Made by a program: the position numbers and the translations under genes | Notes under the pieces: model-generated | Databases searched by the model: none | Seen by the model: the letters and a program-made list of their open reading frames with translations, nothing else | What the model was told of the DNA's origin: nothing | NCBI RefSeq assembly: GCF_027744825.2 | Contig: NC_071335.1 | Span: 14,450,501-14,514,500, forward strand | From: Synchiropus splendidus | Taxonomy: Eukaryota > Chordata > Actinopteri > Syngnathiformes > Callionymidae | Direction: 5' to 3' | Length of the DNA: 64,000 nt | Shown: positions 1 through 10,060 of the stretch, in pieces | Position numbering within the stretch: the first letter of the stretch is position 1 | Layout: each line of letters starts with the position of its first letter

Positions 1-235
1 ATGAACCATTGGGACGAATGACAGAACATGTGCCACTCCATGATTAGGAGAAGTAAGAATCACTCAACTGCTGTATTTAATTGTTTTTGTCAATACTTTG
101 TTCTAGTAGCATACAGCCACTGGGCAGTAGTCAGGACAGTTGCCTCATTTTTTTGTACTCTTTAGTTTTTTTTTGGGAGGTGTGATCACACATATCACGT
201 GACATGACACATTGTTAGATTTCACGCATCACTTT
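1..235. other. unique non-coding sequence
   Basis: AT-rich sequence with short T runs. No open frame, splice pattern or repeat family was recognised before the hAT relic that follows. Confidence 0.5.
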
Positions 236-532
236 TTAACTACGGGAACGTTGCCTTGTAACCCGACAAACCGCTCCTCTTTTCATCGACGAGAGGTCTA
301 GGGAATGAGTATCTGGGGTCCAGGTGTGTTCAAGCAGCTGAAAGCTCCGATCTTCACTGACAGAACACGGCTGCTGGTCCAAAACAATAAACTCCATTAG
401 CATTGGTTTCACCTGCGGTTCATATCGGTTAACTTTCGCTCTGTTAGCCTCTCGGTAGCTTACAAATTCAGAACGGTGATTTAGGGCTAAGCGTTTTGTT
501 TTACCGCTGAGGCTGACTTTGTGAGTGCACAT
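236..532 (-). pseudogene. hAT (ZBED-like) transposase fragment
   Basis: A 98-codon open frame on the minus strand. Residues 41-70 carry the pattern KPMLMEFIVLDQQPCSVSED followed by a F..L.E segment. This matches the conserved stretch of ZBED-type hAT transposases, between the BED finger and the catalytic core, where 'EFI.LD.QP.SV.ED..F..L' recurs. The seen part is only this segment. The BED zinc finger that should lie upstream (to the right in the window) and the C-terminal hAT dimerisation domain are not recognisable, so this is a fragment of an old DNA transposon. The start codon used by the open frame is probably accidental. A domesticated ZBED gene exon is the alternative, but no flanking coding sequence or convincing splice sites support it. 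Confidence 0.6.
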
Positions 533-3051
533 GTTGCAATTCGGTTGTCATTTTTCTTGACACAGAAGTATTGCCGAATGAGAGCTGTCGTGGCCGGCTG
601 GCTCACTGTCTGCTGCTAGGTGGGGCTGCAGCATCACAACAAGCAGTGTGATTGTCAGGAGAAATGCCTGCTTTCCTTGGTCATTTCCACTCTAGGATGT
701 ACATTTTAAAAGAGTAATAATGTTACTCATCATGCATGAATATAAAATCGTTGTTTAAATATCTTATTTAAAAAACAAAGATGGTCATTTGACCCGGCAG
801 ATTATGATGACACTCATAAACTGGCTCCAATATGGGCATGGTCGCTTGGTGCCGCCCTAACTGGGACGAAATATTGGTGCAGCTGTACCTCAGTTTGCTG
901 GGAATGCCTGGGTAAGTCCCGAGAGATGCGAGGGATAAGGGAATTCTTGCCTCCGATCTTCACAGCCCGACCTCGAATAAGCAGTGAGAAAAGGAAAGCT
1001 GATTGATTGTTATAGCGTGCTGTTTTCCCTCTTTGTGTAAAGTGTTTTTTATGACATCGATGTATCCCCAAATCTATCCCTAAATGTAACTAATCTTGAG
1101 CATTTAAATTTCTTTTGGGAGCTCCGTGAGATTTGGGTGATTGATTACTTCTTGCCAAAGTCATATCCGGAACCAATCGGCTTTTATATGATGGCTGCTC
1201 TCCAGTCCTAGTTGCCGTCTCAACCGCGTGCCTGTTTCATTTTGCAGCTTCGGCTTTGCTTTTCTGTCCAATGACCTGCTCAATTGGAGCCATCGGAGGT
1301 TCAGTGCCTTTTTCCCAAGGACACTTCAGTTTTGCCTCTGAGCAACGAGAGAACATTACTCATTCATTTAAGCAAGCCAGAGACCATCCCACAACTGGAG
1401 TTATTTTACGTTTAAGCCTAAGTAGGTAGCACTAGTCGTCTGTTACAGAATGGAAATGTAAGCCACTTGAACATATGCCCATTTCTGACACAGCTTGAAG
1501 TTTACAAGTCCATTTCGGCCACCAGTAAGTGGCCTCCGGAGTTTGAAGTGTGTATCTTGCTGCATTGATGTGGTTAACATGCGTAGCCTGTCCAATCTTT
1601 TGCATGGCTGCTCTCTGCCTATTTTTAAAATTGTAGGCAACAAGCATTATGAGCACTCAGGGTGTCATCTCATTAATAACAGATGTGCCCAATATGCCAA
1701 ATGGTACCAGTGCTCTGAGCTGACAGGGAGCTGACTGGACTTTAACAAGCAGCATCACAGCCATGAGAAGGGTTTACCAACATGGGATCGTGGGAGGGAA
1801 GTGAAGAGGGTAATGCCACATTAGTCGACTGCAGGTGCTGCCTCACACATTTGCTTCATCCATTGAAACATTTCAGTGTCCAAGATGGTTCTGTAGAAGC
1901 TTCTGTAAAGATTTCTGAGACTATGATCGGACACGTTGTGCTTCCTGCCGGTGCATGTGCGTCCTCAACAAAGCAAACATGTCTGTCGTATTTCACATGA
2001 CTGACCACTCAGATTAGAAGATTTTGGAAGGGAGAAGAATGTCAAGCAAGGTCCGAGCTAGTCGTAATGATCGTGTATCGCATGTTTGTCAGAGATGCAC
2101 TATGTGACCTGGCAGCTCCAGCAGACACAGAGGACTGTCAGTTGCGCCTACAACTGTGTGACCTTGAAACAGAGCCAGCTTATTGTCTCATGAGCCTGGC
2201 ATAGACGATCACAAGTCAAATTTGTCATGTATTCAAAAACAAGGGTGATCAAGCTGTTATGTTTAACACAACCTGCAAGACTTTGCAGCAAATTCTTCTT
2301 TGCATTTGAGCTATTGTTGCCACAAGCTGACTTTGAAGATGGCTCCACCCATTCCTGTGTTCATTGGTCAGTGCCTGCAGGAAACTGTGATGTTGCGATT
2401 AAACTATTTTCAACCAATGAGTTCTGCGAGGTGCTACAATTTTGTCAACCCAAATTCAACCAATCACTTTAGTGTCTTCTCGCTTTCGCTCAACCTTCTC
2501 CTGGCAATGCATCACATTCACACTCACCTTGTTGAGATGAAGTCGTGTGCGAAGCAGAACGCTCACATTTGCCTGCAAATATTATCACAGAAAAACCCAA
2601 TAACTACTCATGGAGCATCATTATAAAAAAAAAGATGGACTCATTTTGTCATCTTTTTTTATTTAGCATGGATATAAAAGAAAAGAAAAGACAAGCTAAT
2701 GTACATGGGTCCTGATTTCCCATCATGTTGTTCTAGAACCATAAATAATCAAAACGTTTACTGCTTTTTTTAAAAATCTGGCACTTGTAATCCAGCAACA
2801 ATAACAGCCATAACAAAATTTAAAAAATGTAAAATGTGATTACGTACGTGATAGAAGTCAAGTAAAGTACTGGGTGGAAGTACACACCCAGCTTTTTTAT
2901 CTTATTTATACCACAAGACAAAAATGCTTATATTTGACATGCCATGGACGTTCACTGCAATAGCAAGTCTGTCATGGAATAGAATGTTCCAGTGTGTGGC
3001 TGTAAATAGCATGTCAGTGTGATTCCTGAGGTGGCACATAAAATGCCATTT
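533..3051. other. unique non-coding sequence, no gene seen
   Basis: About 2.5 kb of mixed AT-rich DNA. Short open frames on both strands (for example near 814-1071, 1495-1734 and 2300-2626) show no recognisable domain, overlap each other in several frames and lack consistent splice junctions. No transposon ends were recognised. Confidence 0.5.
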
Positions 3052-3072
3052 TTTTTGTTTGTTTGTTTGTTT
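3052..3072. repeat. T-rich (GTTT)n microsatellite
   Basis: A run of T followed by four GTTT units. A short tetranucleotide repeat, probably grown from a poly-T slip. Confidence 0.75.
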
Positions 3073-5263
3073 CCAATAACAATTATTGTAGTGTAAGGAG
3101 AAAGAGATTGATGGAGGTAGGAGGATCCGCAATGGAGGAGAAGTTTGCGGACAATATAACATTTCAGTGAAAACAAACGTGATGTTTCAACTTTCTTTCT
3201 TTGATTTACTTTGTTATGTTTTAATATGTAATGTATGCTACAGTATGAGCTCCTGACATTACAACACCTCATGATCTGTGGTTTCACAGAAGCTACGCTT
3301 CTCCAGCAAGATTTATATCCTTTAAATATTTCACTCAAAAGACTATTTTTTTGGAGTCTGCGCTAAAGCTTCCTCCCCGTTGTCCTTGGTCCAAGTCCCT
3401 TCAAGGCACTTTACTTTTGCAGTGCGGCAACACAATTCTTGAATCATGGAAGTTGTTTTTGATCCTGCGTTTTAGATGCATGAACTTCTGTAATCGATTA
3501 ATCGTACCCATACTGTAAACCAGGAATTCCCCGAAAGTACTATGAAATAATCCTTAATGGTTAGTCAACACTATGGTATTGACTCAATATATCGCTTCAC
3601 TCATGTTTAACACAGTAACATGATATTGCGTAATGTCATGATCGCTCCAAAAGGCCCATTTCAAAGTAGCGTGGGAAGCTGTTCCACAAATACACCAAAT
3701 CAGAGTTCAAACTTGGCTTTGCCAACAAATGGGAGCTTGAACACACACACACACATTCTCATACAATTTTATATTTTGCAATAAAAATATTTATGGTTGT
3801 AGTGGTCAAAAGAAAAGGCAAATTTAGAGTATTGTTTAAAAGGTAAAAAATATGCAGACATTTCAAATCTCAATGCTCACATTGTTTTGGATTTGCTTGG
3901 TTTTTTTCTCGCCTTCAACAGCACTGTGTTACAAGAATGAATTTCGCCATCCCTCTGAAAAACAAACAAGAAATGACAGCAGAATTACTTGCACTTCTTG
4001 ACTACCAACATTATTAAAGGCGACCACAATTGATGTGAGAGTAAAACTTTGTGACAACTTGAAAACTAGCAACTTTTCCCATGTCCAGCATGCATACAAA
4101 AACTACCAAACCAATGTGGTCACCATCACGTCATGACAAATATTGCAGCTGGCATACAAACTCGAGGTTTGCTCTGGATCGTAACGCACAATAGCACATA
4201 ACACATAACATCTAGAGACAAAGAGAAAGGATTTTGCTATTGCAACTCCTTGGTATTGCTTGGTAGTGCTGCATTAGTTACACATAATTCCAATATACCA
4301 CAGAACAAAAGGCAGACCTTTCATAACACGTTTAATTTTCATCTGCACCGGTGGATCTAATTGCTTTTCAAAAAGTGAAAACGCATCAACGCATTTTTTC
4401 ATGACAGAGATACTTGATGACTTCAATGAAAGACTGCTCATGTATCGATTGCTATACCTAAAGTGATTATCATTATTGAACGTGCAGCTTTACAACACAA
4501 TATAACTCAGCAGTGAGTTGTTGAGGACATCTGAGCAAAAGGAGTTCAATGAAGACGCCAACTGAAATCATATTGTATCACTGCCGAATCAAAGTAGATG
4601 CTTGAGGCCTGAAATATTTCAACAACAAGAAAGTTCAATTACTTCTTTTTTTTTTTTTTTTTAAACCTAATACAATAACTGCTGCTTATGATCAAAGACA
4701 ATATCCTCAGTTCAACCTTGGCTGAAAATGTTTTGCTGTTTCTTGAGCTCAGTCCAGCACAGACACAATGGGAATAATTGTTTTGCAGTCATTGTTTGAT
4801 GCCAAAAGAAAACAATAAAAAGCCAAGATATGTGACTATTGGATAAGGTAACCAAACATTTACTTCATAAATAAGTACATTTTAGATCGTCACTTTGCAC
4901 TCTCTCAGTGGCCTACTTGTATGACACACTTACAATATAAGTCCAGTTGCAGTCCCACCGGTCCTCTTTCGCTTGTTTCAGTGTCTTAAACTTGTGCTGA
5001 GACATCTTTTTTACTGTAATAAAACCGTTGAAAATATGCTGAACTTCTTCTTTTCCCGTCTCCCTCCAGGGTTTGCTACTGCGAATCAGCCTTCTCCACT
5101 TCGTCCAAAAACACTATGTAAACAGAGTTACTCAAGGCAGGACAGTCTTCACTTTAACTTTCAAGGTTGCTGGATGTGTATCTTAGAAGTTACTTGATTT
5201 TGGTAGCGTTCTCCAAGTTCTTTAGAATAGAGGGTGTTCTCGAGTGTAGTGCTTACTTTCCTA
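3073..5263. other. unique non-coding sequence with small simple repeats
   Basis: No gene recognised. It holds a short (AC)n at 3740-3754 and a T run at about 4645-4662. A polypyrimidine stretch ending in CAG at about 5040-5070 looks like a splice acceptor, but the sequence after it gives no recognisable exon in any frame. Confidence 0.5.
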
Positions 5264-5577
5264 TAGGATACACATGCACTGATACCATTTTTTCCAATCA
5301 TACAATACATTTCAATACTCACCAATACAGATACAGAGCACTAACACCATTACACAAAAGGTTACTTTGAATCGTTTTATTTTTCCAAATACACTTGACG
5401 TTATTGAAACATTCCTCAGTATGCTTGTCTTGTACATGCATGACGGTCACACATTTTACAGAATAACAACTAGACACACTTGCACACTGCCTTAAAGCGT
5501 TATCGGTTACGTGGTATCGTTGTCAGTTTTATGTGTGCAAGTGTGAGTTGCCCAACACCGGTATCGGTGGATCCCTT
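5264..5577. mobile_element. hAT-type miniature element with GGGATNCACCGATACC-like ends
   Basis: The left end reads TAGGATACACATGCACTGAT followed by ACCATTTTTTCC, and the right end reads CCGGTATCGGTGGATCCCTT. The reverse complement of the right end (AAGGGATCCACCGATACCGG) pairs with the left end if a few inserted bases are allowed. Ends of the type TAGGGATGCACCGATACC are typical of a widespread vertebrate hAT-derived group. There is no transposase frame between the ends, so it would be non-autonomous. I could not find a clean 8-bp target duplication, which leaves the exact borders open. Confidence 0.5.
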
Positions 5578-8473
5578 GCCTGTCAAATCACTGAAATAAA
5601 TGAACTGCTGTGTGCTGATGGAGGCATCATATCGACTTTTCAAGGCTTATTTATCTCTCATTTATTCCCTGCGTAATCTTTTTTATTTTTTGTATATGAG
5701 TTATTGGAGCGCAGTTTTGGTACTGCCACCTGCTGTCTGACTGAGATCATTGGTCATTAGATATTTTTAACCCAAATTATGTTGATAAAATGAATGTATG
5801 GTGATGAAATGGAAAAATCAGTGTGGAGGTGTGCTCTGTCCCAGTGCCTTTCTCGAAAGTTATATAATTTTTCACAGTTCATTCTGCCATTTTTCGTCAT
5901 TCATTATTTCATGCTGGGTAGAGCACGTCCTTTTGCAGGGTCTTGGAGGGCTTAGGCACATCCAAACTACATGTAGCCAGAGGTAGGGGACACAATGGAC
6001 AGGTTTCCAGTCCATTCCTGGTCAGACAGCACTTCTGTGCATCATTTTTGTCTCATTGTGGCATCAACAACCACTTATGAATCTTTGTGGCTGCTGAAAA
6101 AATGTTGGCTTGCTTGTAAAGTTGTAAAGTAAAGAACTTTAAGTACAGTTATTGACTAGATTTCATTGAGAGCAAGGTATACAAGCTTTATTCTAAACAA
6201 TAAACACCAACTGAAGCCATAATAGATTTTGAATACACTGTAGTACCCAATGTCATTGTCCTGTATTTCCATTATCTAGGCACTTGCATATGCATCTACT
6301 TAGAAGAGCAATACGCGGTTTCAAAATAAACGTGCTGTATACCAAAAAGAAAGACAATAAAACGTCATTTTTTTCTTGCAGAAATTCCCAAAATGTTGAA
6401 ATAAAACTGCAGAAACTGCGTGTCATTTTGGGCTGTTAATCCAGCTCAATAAAGCACCGTGTATACTCGGATTATTGCGAGGATGTTTTGCCCGAGATAA
6501 AATATGATAAGAAAACACATGCTCAGTACAAACTGGCGTGTGGGTGGGTGTGCACAGGCAACAGAACCATTCAAGTACAGGCAAGAAATAAAAAGCAGCA
6601 TGCATAATGAATTATTAGGGGACCCCATATTTATCTTGTAATGCATAATTCAAGTAATGATTCCACGACGGGACATGGACTTTCACCTCGCTGTAATAAA
6701 TGAAAACTGTTATAGCTTACGCAACCATCTGGAAACCAAACGTCTGTCACAGATTTTTGTATTTGGCATGAGCAACTGTAGAGCAGCATCTTTGAAATGC
6801 AAGTTCCTGTGAAAACGACTGATTGTAGCTCCCAAACTGACAAGTGCATTATCTCGTCTCTTGGTGTGACAGCACGGCAGTGATGTCTGCCACTGTCACT
6901 GGCAAAGCCGGACCCCACACGAGCAGAACATGAACACGCGTGCACCGGCTTCACATACAGTATGAGACCGAAAACACACAGACTGGCCCACACATGTCGC
7001 TGCTTCTTCACAAACACTCCAGTCGGTGGGGTGTCACACTCTCAAGGGCAGTGTGGTGACACCTCATCATGAGCAAAATGAAGCAATGGAGGCTGAGAGA
7101 GGAGAGTGCAGGGATGGAGGGATGGATGAGACGAAATGACAGAGCAATATGGAGGAAGATAAGTGGAGCGGTAAGCCTGCAGACTCACGGGCACCCAAGT
7201 TCCAGATGCATGAAATTGTTACATTTGCAAGTAGTGCTTTCGTGGCTGGATTTTCAGAATAACACCACATTGTTTAGATCCAAATTCACAAGAAAGGATT
7301 TATGTATTGTGATATTTTGTGGCAAAGCTAGTTTTTAGGTTTAGCAACATGCATACTTTGTGTTATTTATCTTCTTCTATTCATCTGATGAGGCCCTTTG
7401 CAGGAAGAAGTTTATCTGAGTGGAGCACGGATGCTGACTCACGGCACGTAGTGTGTGTGTGTGTGTTTTAAGCAGAATTCTTCCTTTTATCGTAGACTAA
7501 AAGTTGGTGGAATAGATGTTGAAAACAGGCCATGAAGAAAGAGAAATATTATTCAATTGTGGTTGCATTAAATGACTGCAGAAGAAGCAGAGAGCCGTTT
7601 GGCTATTTTCTTTCTGGAACTGTGTCGTGTGGAATGTTGAAATATGCAGTTTTGTCTTGCGAGGTAAACTGAGCAATACACGTGCTTCTTCGATCACATA
7701 TCAACTGAATCGATCTGCAGCTGTCTGTTTCTGGATCAGGATTGGAACATAGACAACTGCTCTCTTGTCTGATGGCGAAGGAGCTTAAGTGGCCTGTGCC
7801 TTTTGCATCCCAAACAACAAAACCGGCAACAGATGTTGACTTTCATGAGAGTTTCATACGATTCCATATAACCTCTGAGAAACATCGACTGCAATCAAAT
7901 AGTTGTTGTCACTGGAGTTGCTTGGGTTTCATCACATCACGCGCTACTGTGTGAATAATGCATGCCGCTTGGACATATGTGCAGTAATTGTGTCCGACGT
8001 CGGTGGATCTGGGTTACCGTCGCACCTCAGTTGAGCGAGGGAGAATGTGCTTGTGAAAGTCAGTGATGGATTCAACAAGATGATGCGTTTATCTGGGTCA
8101 GCGAGTCTGGTATTGTACTGTGTGCTATTGTTGTTTTATCTGCTTTTCTGTGAGACCATCACTTTATGCCTAAATCATCTGTGAGTTTGTGCTTAACATC
8201 AAACTTTAGTGATTCAATTGAAATTCAGTGACTTTAATAGACTGTTAATGTCATGAGAAAACATGGTTTCTCAAGTTGTTTTCTTTCCGCATGAATGTAA
8301 ATAGAGGAAAAATATAAAACTTTATATACCTCAGTATGTTCATTGCATTTTGGAAACCTGATATGTTCCAGCGTTACTGCATTACAGCTTCTTGTCATAT
8401 GACTAAGACTAAAGTTTTGGATGTGAATGATCCGATCCAGTTTTGACGGATCAGAGATTGCCGCTACAAGCAT
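5578..8473. other. unique non-coding sequence, no gene seen
   Basis: About 2.9 kb without recognised coding content. The longest open frame (minus strand, 6631-7017) is cysteine-rich but shows no family pattern and is crossed by frames in other registers. It contains the (GT)8 tract at 7451-7466. Confidence 0.5.
7451..7466. repeat. (GT)8 microsatellite
   Basis: Sixteen bases of alternating GT following the sequence ACGGCACGTA. Confidence 0.85.
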
Positions 8474-9025
8474 CGGAGATGCACCGATCCATGAGCCGAG
8501 TCTGAGTATAATGCTGTCTGCTGACATTTCTTACCAGTCATGTACTCTGTGAGTTGACTGCAGACTGTGGAATATATTTTCTTAACAGTGGCAGAGCATT
8601 GAGACACACCTCCGTTCAGGAAATCCATGCCACAGTTTGCGGCCATTCGGCACGCAAGAATTTAGCAGCATTTGGAGCTGAAACTAGCACCTTAACTAGT
8701 AAGCAAACAATGCACCTGGAGATCAAGTCAGAAGTTTTCATTTCTAAAACTTAGTACTGCGTCATTTGGTCTGTCAAAAATACATAGTTGGACTTTAGAT
8801 GTCAGTCATTTACACTTGTTGCACTTTTATTTCAAATAAATTACAATAGGAAACCCTTTTTATAGTGTGTCTCTCGGCTGATCAACTCTATATAACACAT
8901 ATAATAAATATAAACTCAGTTGCAAATGTGTTTACAAGACAGGATTCTTTTATAACAACAAGCAAACTGAGCTCTGGTATTGGATCGGAGTAATATATCG
9001 GTTTGCTTGGATCAGTGCCTCCAAC
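8474..9025. mobile_element. hAT-type element with GATGCACCGATCC ends
   Basis: The left end GGAGATGCACCGATCC (8475-8490) and the right end GGATCAGTGCCTCC (9009-9022) form a terminal inverted repeat with a few mismatches. They match the TAGGGATGCACCGATCC end type of a common vertebrate hAT-derived family. The interior (about 520 bp) has no transposase frame but contains an imperfect palindrome (8560-8640, listed separately). No convincing 8-bp target duplication remains, so the copy is probably old. It is related in its ends to the element at 5264-5577, but the interiors do not match. Confidence 0.55.
8560..8640. repeat. imperfect palindrome inside hAT-type element
   Basis: Arms 8560-8591 and 8609-8640 are 32 bp each and match at 24 of 32 positions as reverse complements, with a 17-nt loop. 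Because of this symmetry, opposite strands encode similar peptides here: a plus-strand frame opening MTADCGIYFLN and a minus-strand frame opening MAANCGMDFLN. This is structural symmetry, not evidence of two proteins. Confidence 0.75.
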
Positions 9026-9689
9026 CCTTTTTTCAAATCTTGACTATTCGTTTTTGAGGAACGTGGCGACAACATCTGACTCAGTAGTACACAGAAGAGC
9101 TTTTAATTTTAATTTCCTTATTTTTAAAATTGATAAAGTGTAAATTCATGTGTCACTCTTTTTCCAGTGATCCCACCAAAAACAATTGTTAAAGTTTGCG
9201 ATGCGAACCCCTCGAAAAGACAGCACCCACACGGAGAAATAATGACACAACCGTAGGTTAAATGGATAACTTGGTGTACAAGAATAGACTATTTCAATGT
9301 CCGCCTCACTGTCCATCGCTGTCATTTTCAAAGAAATAATTCTTCGACCGCTGGAGTTGGTGCGATGATGGGAAGGACAGAGGGCTCTCGCTGTCTCATA
9401 GAGCCACAGATGGAGAGTGACGATAATGCAGTGGGAGACATAGGACGGGGAGAGGCAGAGCAAAGAGGTGAGGAAACCAGAGAAGAGCGAAATAGATAAG
9501 AAATGTAAGTACGGTGTAACAGATGGTGCAGATAGTCAGAATGGTACTTAAACGCAGTAAAGCTGGAGAGCAACGTATCTATCAGGGACAAGACATCCAT
9601 GCTACAGTTGAGCGGGTGAAGCTTGTTAATGTGAGAGTTTGGAGTTCTGAAGGGCCATGGTGAGTATGTGGCGTCTTTGAAAGAGTACT
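9026..9689. other. purine-rich non-coding sequence
   Basis: GA-rich on the plus strand. A minus-strand open frame (9328-9717) is serine-, proline- and leucine-rich because it reads the complement of this purine bias. It is not recognised as any protein. It may include decayed LINE sequence leading into the RTE relic, but no specific match was seen. Confidence 0.4.
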
Positions 9690-10060
9690 GTGGGATACTT
9701 TGCAGCAGGAGTGACAAAGGGATTCAAGGTGAGAGTAGGATTACATCAGGGATTGGCTCTCAGCTCCTCGTGTTTGCGAGAGTGATGGACAGACTGGGAG
9801 ATGAGGTTAGGGAGCAGTTCCACGGACAGTGGTGTTTGCTGATCATATAGTGGGAGTAAGGAGGAGGTTGAGAGGTGAAAGTAAGTAAGAGTTAGACAGA
9901 GAGGGAGGCAGGAGGGTGAGTGGATTTGCTGGGAGTTGAGCGAGAGAAAGTATTTGGAATTTGTGGTCCAGATTAATGGACAGAGATCAGGAGGTGAAGA
10001 AGATAGGGTGGAAGAAGTGGCCACAACAGACAAGGGCGGTTGACAGGTGAGGTCGCACAG
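9690..10060 (+). pseudogene. RTE-type LINE reverse transcriptase relic
   Basis: From about 9703 the plus strand encodes a frame reading GVTKGFKVRVGLHQGLALS. A frameshift then leads to FARVMDRLGDEVRE, and a further shift gives VFADHIV at 9832-9852. This order matches the palm region of fish RTE-clade reverse transcriptases, where a 'GLHQGSALSPFLF..VMDRLTDEVR' block precedes the catalytic FADD box. Here the second catalytic Asp of FADD is His (GAT CAT), and several frameshifts and stops are present, so the copy cannot be active. Downstream to about 10060 the sequence stays GA-rich, as in the RTE region after the FADD box. The endonuclease, fingers and 3' end are missing. It is the same clade as the copy at 22145-23052, but it keeps the part that copy has lost. 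Confidence 0.75.

Noticed and set aside
5040..5197. Polypyrimidine tract plus CAG resembling a splice acceptor followed by an open frame
   Set aside because: No donor site or recognisable protein follows; such sites are common by chance in T-rich DNA.
6631..7017. Cysteine-rich 128-codon minus-strand frame with a hydrophobic start resembling a secreted peptide
   Set aside because: Cysteine spacing fits no known family, the frame is crossed by other open frames, and there is no splice or promoter context.
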